A stretch of DNA of 64,000 nucleotides, taken from assembly GCF_036850765.1 (NCBI RefSeq), contig NC_089490.1:291196982-291260981 (forward strand), in the 5' to 3' direction. The notes beneath the pieces were generated by a model that was not told the DNA's origin, made no database searches, and saw only the letters and a program-made list of their open reading frames with translations. Within the stretch, counting starts at the first letter, position 1. Every line of letters starts with the position of its first letter. This document shows, piece after piece, positions 10,945 to 22,807 of the stretch. This stretch comes from Saccopteryx bilineata. Lineage: Eukaryota; Chordata; Mammalia; Chiroptera; Emballonuridae. The position numbers and the translations under genes were made by a program.

Positions 10945-12996
10945 CGCCCGGTCCGGTTGAGCACCGCTGACGTTCCCAGCAGCCCGCACACTGCGAGTGG
11001 GGGTCGCCGGCCACCAGTGCCCAGAGCGCCCCATTCGCGCGCGTGCCTTGGGCATTCCACGCGCCCAGGGCGCCCTGCTGGCCCGCACACCCAGGGGACT
11101 CCATTATCCTGCGCCTGGTGCGGTCCAGCCGCCAGCGGCGGAGCGAGCGGGAGAGGCTTGGGAGATTCTCTCCGTGGGCAGGGCACCTCACCCAGCCATT
11201 CAAGCTAACAATCAAGCGTTGGGGGAGGGGCGCGCGCAGGCAGCCTAAAATACCTTTGGAAGCACAGCTGCGTCCCAATCACTGAAATTAGCTTAACCCA
11301 TGAAATCTGCGCACCCTCAGTTCTAATTGATAAGATCTCTCTCAGTTCAGCGATCCAAGACAAGAGGCATGATATTTTTTAGTGCCTCTCGCTAAAGGGA
11401 CGGGGGCAACTTCTGAATGATAGAGCCTCCATATTCAGGGATAAACGCTAACAAGAAGGACTTGGCAGATAATAAGGTCTATACTACACTAGTCGTAAGC
11501 AGAGACTAGTGCCTCTTCTTCCCTGCAAAAACAGGCTACAAAGTGTGGAAAGCCTGGGTTGAGAGGTCCAACTAAATGATAGGTGCTGAACAGTCACCTT
11601 GACAACAATTGACTCCCACCCCCGCCTGATTACACTGGAGGCCCTGACTGTCACAGCCTTTGCCAAAGCCTTGCACTGAGTGGGGATAGAGTGGGGATTT
11701 CCCAGCTCTTTGAGCCTCTTACTCCCCAGACAGAAGCAGTTGCAGCCTTATAGCTGGATCACCAGGCTGCTAATTCAGAAAGGGGGGACTAGGAGAGAGA
11801 ATCCAGGAAAGCAAACTCTTTCATCGTTGGACCCTGCAAACGCCAACAAGCCTTTACTTCCAGCAAGACTAAAGCCAATTATATGACATTGCCATAGAAT
11901 CCCATCAACTGCAAATCCCTACCTAAGAGTGACACAGGGGCAGAGCCTGGGGTACAGAGTCACCGACCAGGAAGAGGGAGAGAAAAGAAAAAAGAAGAAG
12001 TTAACCTCTCAAAATCAAGAAAAACCCACAGACTTTACAACTTGATCCACTAATTTTTGTTGTTGTTGTTGTTGTTTGTTTCTTCTATCTTTTTGCTTTT
12101 ATTTCCTCCACCTCGGTCCTTCTATTCTCTGCCCATCTTATGCTTCCCCTTTCTTGAACTACACTACCCATGAGTGTTGCATTTTATTTTTCTTCTTTAT
12201 CCTCACCCTCCTTTAAGGTTATACTCCAAAACACTTAACTCTCACTCTCTCCTCTTTTGTTTTGTTTTTTTTTGTCTTGCTTTATTTTGTTTTTTTCTCT
12301 TCCTATTTTATTTCTTCCTTCGTTTTTCTCTTTTTCTTATTTTTTCCTTTCTATGCGTTTTTTCTTTTCTCATTTTACTTTCCTCCCATATAATCCTCAA
12401 TCACGAACAAATTAGTTAATTTGGGACTCAAGGCTTTTTTTTGGCTTTATTTCTCTTTTTTGCTTTTGTTTTTATTTTTTTTCTTGTTTGTTTATTTTTG
12501 TGGCATTTTGGGTCCTCCCAACCCAAGGTCTCCATTGTATTTAGTCTTCGCTCCACTTAATACAACAGATTTTTACTTATTATTTTTTTTTCTTCTTTAT
12601 TATTCTTTTTTGGTCCTTTTTTCTGGTTCCCTCTTATCCCTCTCATTATATCTCTTAGTTGACCATCACTTACAAGCAAATCATCTTATGCTTGTCTAAG
12701 ATTTTCTTCCTTTTTTTTTTTTTTTTGCATTGAGTAGGTCCCTACTCCCTTTTTTTTGCCCCTTGAACTCTTCACCCCAAATTAGGCCCTCCATTATAGG
12801 CACGATATTTCCCTGAGGAGGGGAGAGGAGGGAAAGAGAAGAGAGAAAAAAAAGGGGGAAATAATAAATTATTACTGTTTTTTTTGTGGGGTGTTTTACC
12901 TTTTTTTTTTTTTACTTTTTACTCTTTATTAATTCTAATTAGTGCTATCAATAAGACCACCCTCAGACGCTGATAAGAAAGAGGAAATCGAATATT

Positions 12997-13962
12997 ATGG
13001 ATACAAAAGAAAGAGAGGTAACACAAATAGATGTGGAAAAATCTATGGAGAAAAGACTTAACATATTGGAAGCCTTGGAGCTAAATGACAGAGAATTTAA
13101 AATAGAAATCTTAAAAATACTCAGAGATATACAAGAAAACACAGAAAGGCAATATAGGGAGATCAGAAAACAACTCAATGAACACAAAGAATATATTACC
13201 AAGGAAATTGAAACTATAAAAACAAATCAAACAGAAATGAAAAACACAATTCACGAGCTGAAAAACGAGGTAACAAGCTTAGCTAACAGAACAGCCCAGA
13301 TTGAAGATAGGATTAGTGAAATAGAAGACAAACAACTTGAGGCACAACAGAGAGAAGAAGAAAGAGACTCAAAAATAATAAAAAACGAGAAAGCCCTACA
13401 GGAATTGTCTGACTCCATCAGAAAGAATAACATAAGAATAATAGGTATATCAGAGGGAGAAGAGTAAGAAAATGGAATGGAGAATATACTCAAACAAATA
13501 ATAGATGAGAACTTCCCAAGCCTGTGGAAGGAACTAAAGCCTCAAATTCAAGAAGCAAACAGAACACCAAGTTTTCTTAACCCCAACAAACCCACTCCAA
13601 GGCACATCATAATAAAGATGACACAAACCAATGACAAAGAAAAAATTCTCAAGGCAGCCAGGGAAAAGAAGAGTACAACATATAAAGGAAGGCCTATTAG
13701 ATTATCATCAGATTTCTCAGCAGAAACTCTACAAGCTAGAAGAGAGTGGACCCCAATATTTAAAGCCCTGAAAGAGAGGAACTTTCAGACAAGAATACTA
13801 TACCCATCAAAGCTATCCTTCAAGTATGAAGGAGATATAAAAACATTCACAAATACAGAAAAGATGAGAGAATTTATCAACAGAAAGCCCCCACTCCAGG
13901 AAATACAAAGGGGGGTTTTCCAACCAGATTCAAAGAACAAAAGAAAACAACACCACAAGTAA
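12997..13962 (+). pseudogene. L1b ORF1 (RNA-binding chaperone), one in-frame stop
   Basis: ORF1 product: an RNA-binding protein that coats L1 RNA. The frame starts with MDTKEREVTQ. It has a long charged coiled-coil region (about residues 5-145) with heptad-like 'EIEDRISEIEDKQLEAQ', then the RRM-like 'NNIRIIGISEGEE', then the C-terminal domain with 'KAAREKKSTTYKG', 'SSDFSAETLQARREW' and 'LYPSKLSFKY'. A TAA at 13465-13467 (codon 157) interrupts the RRM start. The frame then continues to a stop ending at 13962, total ~321 codons. The same stop is in L1c, so it pre-dates their separation. No intact product is expected. Confidence 0.9.
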
Positions 13963-14286
13963 CAGCTCCACCAAGAACACAATAAAACCAAACTTAAACT
14001 GTGACAACAAAGGAAAAAAGGGGGGAGAGGATGATGATTAACAGTAGCAAAGGATGATGAAGTGCAGAAATACTTATAAGATAGGGTACTACAATGAATA
14101 TGGTAGGTACCCTTTTCATTACTTAATGGTAACCACCCTTAAAAAAACCACCACAAAAACACTTGACTTAAAAAAGGTAGCAACAGAGGAAAGAAGTATG
14201 GAACACAAACAAACAAAAACAAATGATAGAAAAACAAAAGAGAAGAATCAAACTAGATACAAAACTAACAGAAAGCAATTTATAAA

Positions 14287-17200
14287 ATGGCAGTAGGGAA
14301 CCCACAAGTGTCAATAATTACACTAAATGTAAATGGATTAAACTTACCAATAAAAAGACACAGAGTAGCAGAATGGATTAAAAAAGAAAATCCAACTATA
14401 TGCTGCCTACAAGAAACACATCTAAGCAACAAGGATAAAAACAAATTCAAAGTGAAAGGCTGGAAAACAATACTGCAAGCAAACAACACCCAAAAAAAAG
14501 CAGGCGTAGCAATACTCATAATACTCATATCTAATAATGCTGACTACAAGACAGAAAAAGTACTCAGAGACAAAAATGGTCATTTCATAATGATTAAGGG
14601 GAAGTTGAATCAAGAAGACATAACAATCCTTAATATATATGCACCAAACCAAGGAGCACGAAAATACATAAGACAGCTACTTATTGACCTTAAAACAAAA
14701 AGTAACAAAAATACAATCATACTTGGAGACCTCAATACACCGCTGACGGCTCTAGATCGGTCATCCAAACAGAGAATCAATAAAGATATAGTGGCCTTAA
14801 ACGAAATACTAGAACACCTGGATATGATAGACATCTACAGGACACTTCATCCCAAAGCGACAGAGTATACATTTTTCTCTAGTGTACATGGAACATTCTC
14901 AAGAATTGACCATATGTTGGGCCACAAAGACAATATCAGCAAATTTAGAAAAATTGAAATTGTACCAAGCATATTTTCTGATCATAAAGCCTTGAAACTA
15001 GAATTCAACTGCAAAAAAGAGGGGGAAAAACCCACAAAAATGTGGAAACTAAACAACATACTTCTAAAAAATGAATGGGTCAAAGAAGAAATAAGCGCAG
15101 AAATCAAAAGATATATACAGACAAATGAAAATGAAAATACGACATATCAGAATCTCTGGGATGCAGCAAAAGCAGTAATAAGAGGAAAGTTCATATCACT
15201 TCAGGCCTATATGAACAAACAAGAGAGAGCCAAAGTAAACCACTTAACTTCACACCTTAAGGAACTAGAAAAAGAAGAACAAAGACAACCCAAAACCAGC
15301 CAAAGAAAAGAGATAATAAAAATCAGAGCAGAAATAAATGAAATAGAGAACAGAAAAACTATAGAAAAAATCAATAAAACAAGGAGCTGGTTCTTTGAAA
15401 AGATCAACAAAATTGACAAACCCTTGGCAAGACTCACCAAGGAAAAAAGACACAGACTCAAATAAATAAAATCCAAAATGAAAGAGGAGAGATCACCACA
15501 GACATCATAGAAATACAAAGAATTATTGTAGAATACTATGAAAAATTATATGCCACCAAATACAACAATCTAGAAGAAATGGATAAATTCCTAGAACAAT
15601 ACAACCTTCCTAGACTGAGTCATGAAGAAGCAGAAAGCCTAAACAGACCAATCAGCAGGGAGGAAATAAAAAAAACTATTAAAAATCTCCCCAAAAATAA
15701 AAGTCCAGGCCCAGACGGTTATACTAGTGAATTCTATCAAACATTCAAAGAAGACTTGGTTCCTATTCTACTCAAAGTCTTCCAAAAAATTGAAGAAGAA
15801 GCAATAATTCCAAACACATTTTATGAGGCCAACATAACCCTCATACCAAAACCTGGCAAGGATGGCACAAAGAAAGAAAACTACAGACCAATATCTCTAA
15901 TGAATACAGATGCTAAAATACTAAACAAAATACTGGCAAACCGAATACAACAACATATTAAAAAATAATACATCATGCCTGACCAGGCTGTGGCGCAGTG
16001 GATAGAGCGTCAGACTGGGATGCCGAGGACCCAGGTTCGAGACCCCGAGGTTGCCAGCTTGAACATGGGCTCATCTGGTTTGAGCAAAAGCTTACCAACT
16101 TGAACCCAAGGTTGCTGGCTCAAGCAAGGGGTTACTTGGTCTGCTGAAGGCCCACGGTCAAGGAACATATGAGAAAGCAATCAATGAACAACTAAGGTGT
16201 CTCAATGGCAACAAAAAACTAATGATTGATGCTTCTCATCTCTCCATTCCTGTCTGTCTGTCCCTGTCTATCCCTCTCTCTGACTCTCTCTCTGTCTCTG
16301 TTAAAAATAAATAAATAAATTAAAAAAAAAATGAAAAAAAAATACATCATGATCAAGTGGGATTCATCCCAGAATCTCAAGGATGGTTCAACATACGCAA
16401 AACGGTTAACGTAATACACCATATCAACAAAACAAAGAACAAAAACCACATGATCTTATCAATAGATGCAGAAAAGGCTTTTGATAAAATACAACACAAT
16501 TTTATGTTTAAGACTCTCAACAAAATGGGTATAGAAGGAAAATATCTCAACATGATAAAGGCCATATATGATAAACCATCAGCCAACATCCTATTAAACG
16601 GCATAAAACTGAGGACTTTCTACCTTAAATCAGGAACAAGACAGGGTTGTCCACTCTCTCCACTCTTATTCAACATGGTGCTAGAAGTTCTGGACAGAGC
16701 AATCAGACAAGACAAAGAAATAAAAGGCATCCATATCGGAAAAGAAGAAGTAAAGCTATCACTTTTTGCTGATGATATGATCCTATACATCGAAAACCCG
16801 AAGGACTCCACAAAAAGATTATTAGAAACAATAAACCAATACAGTAAGGTCGCAGGATACAAAATTAACATACAAAAGTCCATAGCCTTTCTATATGCCA
16901 ACAATGAAATATTAGAAAACGAACTCAAAAAAATAATCCCCTTTACGATTGCAACAAAAAAAATAAAATACCTAGGAATAAACATAACAAAGAACGTAAA
17001 AGACCTCTATAATGAAAATTACAAAGCATTGTTAAGGGAAATCGAAAAAGATAAAATGAGATGGAAAAATATTCCTTGTTCTTGGATAGGAAGAATAAAT
17101 ATAATCAAAATGGCCATATTACCCAAAGCAATATACAAATTTAATGCAATTCCCATCAAAATCCCTATGAGATTTTTTAAAGAAATGGAACAAAAAATCA

Positions 17201-18490
17201 TCAGATTTATATGGAACTATAAAAAACCCCAAATAGCCAAAACAATCCTAAGGAAAAAGAATGAAGCTGGGGCATTACAATACCTGACTTTAAACTATAT
17301 TATAGGGCCACGATAATCAAAACAGCATGGTATTGGCAAAAAAATAGACACTCAGACCAATGGAATAGAATAGAAAGCCCAGAAATAAAACCACATATAT
17401 ATGGTCAAATAATCTTTGATAAAGGGGCCAACAACACACAATGGAGAAAAGAAAGCCTCTTCAACAAATAGTGTTGGGAAAACTGGAAAGCCACATGCAA
17501 AAGAATGAAACTCGACTACAGCCTGTCCCCGTGTACTAAAATTAATTCAAAATGGATCAAAGACCTAAATATAAGACCTGAAACAATAACGTACATAGAA
17601 AAAGACATAGGTACTAAAATCATGGACCTGGGTTTTAAAGAACATTTTATGAACTTGACTCCAATGGCAAGAGAAGTGAAGGCAAAGATAAATGAATGGG
17701 ACTACATCAGAATTAAAAGTTTTTGCTCAGCAAGAGAAACTGATATCAAAATAAACAGACAGCCAACTATATGGGAACTGATATTTTCAAACGACAGCTC
17801 AGATAAGGGCCTAATATCCAAAATTTACAAAGAACTCATAAAACTCAACAACAAACAAACAATCCAATAAAAAATGGGGAAGAGGACATGAACAGACACT
17901 TCTCCCAGGAAGAGATACAAATGGCCAACAGATATATGAAAAGATGCTCAGCTTCATTAGTTATTAGAGAAATGCAAATCAAAACTACAATGAGATACCA
18001 CCTCACTCCTGTTAGATTAGCTATTATCAACAAGACGGGTAATAGCAAATGTTGGAGAGGCTGTGGAGAAAAAGGAACCCTCATTCACTGTTGGTGGGCC
18101 TGTAATGTAGTACAACCATTATGGAGGAAAGTATGGTGGTTCCTCAAAAAACTGCAAATAGAACTACCTTATGACCCAGCAATCCCTCTACTGGGTATAT
18201 ACCCCAAAACCTCAGAAACTTTGATACATGAAGACACATGTAGCCCCATGTTCATTGCAGCACTGTTCACAGTGGCCAAGACATGGAAACAACCAAAAAG
18301 CCCTTCAATAGAAGACTGGATAAAGAAGATGTGGCACATATACACTATGGAATACTACTCAGCCATAAGAAATGATGACATCAGATCATTTACAGCAAAA
18401 TGGTGGGATCTTGATAACATTATAAGGAATGAAATAAGCAAATCAGAAAAAAACAAGAACTACATGATTCCATACATTGGTGGAACATAA
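14287..18490 (+). pseudogene. L1b ORF2 (endonuclease/reverse transcriptase), disrupted
   Basis: The N-terminal 392 codons are open (14287-15465) and hold an apurinic-like endonuclease with conserved residues in place: N14 in 'LNVNGL', E43 in 'CCLQETHL', 'LGDLN' near residue 146, 'RIDHM' and 'SDH'. A frameshift near 15440-15460 precedes the reverse transcriptase ('KSPGPDGY', '[13 protein letters not shown]', 'FADDMILY' near 16763). A SINE at 15978-16340 splits it. Further breaks are a 1-nt loss near 17270, a TAG at 17469-17471 in place of the expected Trp codon, and the 4-nt deletion near 17860. The cysteine-rich C-terminus ends at 18490. It is non-functional. Confidence 0.92.
15978..16340 (+). 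mobile_element. tRNA-derived SINE inserted in L1b ORF2
   Basis: Starts 'cctgaccaggctgtggcgca' with a B-box-like 'ggttcgagacc', followed by a body with 'gccagcttgaacatgggctc' and 'caatcaatgaacaactaagg', a CT-rich end and an A-rich tail. The target duplication is AATACATCATG (15967-15977 and 16341-16351). L1c carries the same insertion at the homologous site with the same duplication, so this part of both elements descends from one inserted ancestor. Confidence 0.93.
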
Positions 18491-18493
18491 AAA

Positions 18494-18760
18494 TGAGACT
18501 AAGAGACATGGACAAGAGTGTGGTGGTTACCAAGGGTGGGGGGGGAGGGAGGACATGGGAGGGAGGGAGGGAGAGAGTTAGGGGGAGGGGGAGGGGCACA
18601 GAGAACTAGATAGAGGGTGACGGAGGACAATCTGACTTTGGGCGAGGGGTTTGCAACATAATTTGATGACAAAATAACCTAGACATGTTTTCTTTGAATA
18701 TATGTACCCTGATTTATTAATGTCATCCCATTACCATTAATAAAAATTTATTAAAAAAAA
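18494..18760 (+). other. L1b 3' UTR with G-rich tract and poly-A
   Basis: A run of G tracts (about 18534-18597, several GGG-GGGGGGG blocks) is followed by 'ttcctttgaatatatgtacc'-like sequence and A-rich ends. It could form G-quadruplexes, a known property of L1 3' UTRs. L1a has C for A at two positions inside the last G blocks. Confidence 0.75.
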
Positions 18761-21700
18761 TTCCTAAAAACAAACAATAATAAGTATATGTCAACTCAAA
18801 ATTTATGGGACACAGCAAAAGTACTACTGAGAGGAAAGTTTATAGCATTACAGGCAAACCTTAAGAAACTAGGAAAAGCTCAAATAAACAACTTGATCCT
18901 ACATCTAAAAGAACTAGAAAAAGAACAGCAAGTAAAGCCCAGAGCTAGTAGAAGGAAGGAAATAATAAAGATCAGAGCAGAAATAAATGACTTAGAGGCT
19001 AAATACACAATACAGAGGATCAATGAAACTAGGAGCTGGTTCTTTGAAAAGGTAAACAAGATCGATGAACCTTTAACCAGACTTACCAAGAAAAAAACAA
19101 AGAGGACTAAATAAATAAAATTAAAAATGAGACTGGAGAAATAACAACTGACACATAATACAAACAACTGCCACAGAAATACAAAATATTGTAAGAAAAT
19201 ACTACGAAGAACTGTACGCCAAAAAACTAGACAACCTAGATGAAATGAACAAATACCTTGAAACATATAATCTTCCAAAAATTAATCTGGAAGAATCAGA
19301 AAACTTAAACATACCAATTACAACAAATGAAATTGAAACAGTTATCAAAAAACTCCCAAAAAAGAAAAGTCCTGGGCCTGATGGCTTCACAAGAAAATTC
19401 TACCAAATATTCAAAGAACTAACTCCTATCCTTCTCAAGCTATTTCAAAAAATTCAAGAGGAAGGAAGACTTCCAAGTTCCTTTTATGAGGTGAGCATAA
19501 TTCTGATTCCAAAACCAGGCAAAGACAACACAAAAAAAGAAAATTATAGGCCAATTCCCTGATGAATTTTGATGCAAAAATCCTCATCAAAATATTAGCA
19601 AACCAGATCCAGCAATATATGAAAAAAAATCACACACCATGATCAAGTAGGATTTATTCTTGGGAGGCAAGGCTGGTATAATATTCGCAAATCAATCAAT
19701 GTGATTCATCACATAAACAAAAGGAAGGAGAAAAACCACCTGATAATTTCAATAGATGCAGAAAAAGCATTTGATAAAATCCAGCAGCCATTCATGATAA
19801 AAACTTTCAGCAAAGTGGCAAAACAGAGAACGTACCTCAACATGATAAAGGCCATCTATGACAAACCCACAGTCAATATCATATTCAATGGGCAAAAGTT
19901 AAAAGCAATCCCCTTAAGATCAGGAACAAGGCAGGGGTGCCCCCTTTCACCACTCTTATTCAACATAGTCCTGGAAGTCCTAGCCACAGCAATCAGACAA
20001 GAAAAAAAAATAAAAGGCAGCCAAATTGGAAAAGAAGTAAAACTATCATTATTTGCAGATGATATAATATTGTATATAGAAAATCCTAAAGTCACAGTCA
20101 AAAAACTACTAGACCTGATACATGAATTCAGCAAGGTGGCAGGATACAAAATCAATACTCAGAAATTAGAGGCATTTTTATACACTAACAATGAACTGTC
20201 AGAAAGAGACATTAAGGAATCGATCCCCTTTACCATTGCAACAACAAAAAATAAAGTACATAGGAATAAATTTAACCAGGGATTAAACACTTGTACTCGG
20301 AAAATTATAAAACATTGATAAAAGAAATCAGAGAAGATACAAACAAGTGGAGGCATACACTGTACTCATGGTTAGGAAGAATAAACATCATTAAAATGTC
20401 TATATTACCCAAAGAAATCTATAAATTCAATGCAATACCAATTAAAATACCAATGACTTACTTCAAAGATATAGAACACATATTCCAAAAATTTATATGG
20501 AACCAAAAGAGAACATGAATAGCCTCAGCAATCTTAAAAAAAAAAAAGAATAAAGGGCGAGGTATCACACATCCTGATATCAAGTTATACTACAAGGCCA
20601 TTGTTCTCAAAACAGCCTGGTACTGGCATAAGAACAGGCATATAGATCAATGGAACAGAACTGAGAACCCAGAAATAAACCCACAGCTCTATGGACAACT
20701 GATATTTGACAAAGAAGGTAAGAACATACATTAAAGTAAAGACAGCCTCTTCAACAAATGGTGTTGGGAAAATTGGACAGCTACCTGAAAAAATAAAATA
20801 AAACTAGACCACCAACTTACACCATTCACAAAAATCAACTCAAAATGGATAAAAGACTTAAATGTAAGCCATAAAACCATAAGCATCTTAGAAGAAAACA
20901 TAGGCAGTAAGCTCTCTGACATCTCACGCAGCAATATAGTTGACAATTTGTCTCCACAGGCAAGTGAAACAAAAGACAGGATAAACAAATGGGACTTTAT
21001 CAAACTAAAAAGCTTCTGCACAGCTAAAGACAATAAGAACAGAATAAAAAGACAAACTACACAATGGGAGAACATATTTGACAATACGTCTGCTAAGGGG
21101 TTAATAACCAAAATTTATAAAGAACTTGTAAAAATACCAGGAAGACAAACAATCCAATCCAAAAATGGGCAAAAGAAATGAATAGACACTTCTTCAAAAA
21201 GGACATACAGATGGCCAATAGGCATATGAAAAGATGCTCAACATTACTAATCATTAGAGCAGCGGTTCTCAACCTGTGGGTCACGACCCTGGTGGGGGTC
21301 GAATGACCAAAACACAAGGGTCGCCTAAAGCCATTGGAAATACATATTTTATTTAAAAATGTATTGTATAATAAATACGTATTTTCCGATGGCTTTAGGC
21401 GACCCCTGTGTTTTGGTCGTTCGACCCCTGCGGGGTTCATGACCCACAGATTGAGAAGCGCTGCATTAGAGAAATGCAAATTAAAACCACAATGAGATAT
21501 CACCTCACACCAGTCAGAATGGCGCTCATCAATAAAACAACACAGAATAAGTGCTGGTGAGGATGTGGAGAAAAGGGAACCCTCCTGCACTGCTGGTGGG
21601 AATGCAGACTGGTGCAGCCACTGTGGAAAACAGTATGGAGATTCCTCAGGAAATTAAAAATCGAACTGCCTTTTGACCCAGCTATACCACTACTAGGAAT

Positions 21701-21959
21701 ATACCCCAAGAACACCATAGCATTGTTTGAAAAGAAGAAATGCACCCCCATGTTTATGGCAGCATTTTTCACAATAGCAAAGATCTGGAAACAGCCCAAG
21801 TGTCCGTCAGAGGACGAGTTCATTAAAAAGCTTTGGTATATATATACTATGGAATACTACTCAGCCATAAAAAATGATGACTTCGCATCTTTTACAACAA
21901 CATGGATGGACCTTGATAACATTATACTGAGTGAAATAAGTAAATCAGAAAAAAACTAA
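18761..21959 (+). pseudogene. ORF2 remnant of the older L1 (copy 2)
   Basis: Decayed reverse-transcriptase and C-terminal region, in pieces at 18788-19114, 19245-19562, 19701-20318, 20291-20518, 20948-21181 and 21612-21959. The pieces match copy 1. In this copy an ATG created in the 25-bp divergent patch makes the first piece appear to start at 18788; that is not a real gene start. It is non-functional. Confidence 0.85.
21260..21463. mobile_element. hAT-type MITE (copy 2)
   Basis: Duplicate of 3735-3938 with the same 8-bp target duplication CATTAGAG (21252-21259 and 21464-21471). One C/T difference from copy 1 was seen near its right end. Confidence 0.92.
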
Positions 21960-22164
21960 GAACTATATGATTCCATACATAGGTGGGACATAAAAATAAG
22001 ACTTAGAGACATGGACAACAGTGTCAGGGTTACAGGGTGGGGGGGAATAGGGAGGGGGTTGGGGAGGGGAGGGACACAAAGAAAACCAGTTAGAAGGTGA
22101 CAGAAGACAATTTTATCAATGTCACCCCATTAAAATTAATTAAAAAAAATTTGTCTCACAGCTA

Positions 22165-22807
22165 ATTTAGGCATTTAGAAGCATAGTATAAGGATGCTAA
22201 TTCTGCTTCTCAGGCCACATCCTGCAAAAGGGGCCCCCCAAAAATTGGTGATTTGGCTCCTCTGATTTTGCCAATTGGATTTAAAAAAAAATAGGTCAGG
22301 AGCTCCTGGAAATGGAACTAACAATACATGAGCATAAATTTAAAGGACTTTTAGATACTGGAGCTGATGTATCTGTTATTGCTAAACTACACTGGCCTCC
22401 TTCCTGGCCCACTCATGCAGCAGCCACAGAATTATAAGGTATAGGGCAGAGTAAATCCCTTCAACAAAGTTCTAGTTTTCTAAATTGGGAAGATTAAGAA
22501 GGTCATTCTGGATTTTTTAAGGCTTATGTGCTCCCTGGATGGCCAGTTAATTTGTGGGGTAGAGATGTTTTGAAAAATATGGGAGCATTGCTTTTCAGTC
22601 CTAATGGTTTAGTCAGTACTCAGATGCTTGATCTGGGATTTTTGCCCACCAGGGACTAGGGAAAGAACAGCGAGGAATTCTCATCCCCAAGAAGTGGCAC
22701 CCAATACCAGAAGGGGTGGATTAGGATATCAAAATTTAGCCTAGGGGCCTTGGTAGCTCCTGCTACCTCAATAATGCATTGTGCAGATCCAATTACTTGG
22801 AAATCAA
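22165..22807 (+). pseudogene. Betaretrovirus-like ERV protease/pol fragment (copy 2)
   Basis: Duplicate of 4640-5282, with the Asp-Thr-Gly-Ala protease signature near 22354-22365 and the same in-frame stops. I saw no difference from copy 1. Confidence 0.72.

Larger units (their letters stand above)
10600..12996 (+). promoter_or_regulatory. L1b 5' UTR / internal promoter region
   Basis: The ~2.4 kb 5' UTR has three zones. The start carries CRE- and YY1-like sites, a GC- and CpG-rich zone (about 10850-11250) contains 'gcgagccgcc' subrepeats, and a T-rich zone runs from about 12050 to 12960 just before ORF1. L1 5' UTRs carry internal RNA polymerase II promoters; activity here is inferred. The GC-rich frames at 10749-11285 and the hydrophobic frames at 12174-12699 are most simply compositional. 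Confidence 0.75.
10600..18760 (+). mobile_element. Full-length LINE-1 'L1b' (apparent L1a/L1c recombinant)
   Basis: An ~8.16 kb L1 with a ~2.4 kb 5' UTR, ORF1 (12997-13962), a spacer of ~320 bp, ORF2 (14287-18490, containing a SINE), a G-rich 3' UTR and a poly-A ending at 18760. Its left flank is the L1c-type target duplication and its right flank is the older L1 sequence that follows L1a, so it has no matching target duplication of its own. Diagnostic bases after about 17230 agree with L1a where L1a can be compared. Upstream it is close to L1c and shares its SINE insertion. Both ORFs are broken. Confidence 0.93.
18761..22149 (+). mobile_element. Older LINE-1, 3' part (segment copy 2)
   Basis: Duplicate of 1235-4624, with the same breaks and the same hAT MITE (21260-21463). 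It is nearly identical except for a 25-bp patch at 18767-18791 (10 differences, no gap) and a looser cluster at about 20690-20850. It follows the L1b poly-A exactly as copy 1 follows L1a. Confidence 0.9.

Noticed and set aside
10749..11285. Several overlapping frames up to 159-176 codons in the GC-rich region, repeated at 28294-28862
   Set aside because: They lie in the CpG-rich L1 5' UTR, overlap on both strands, are Arg/Ala/Pro-rich from composition and change length with the subrepeats. No domain is recognisable.
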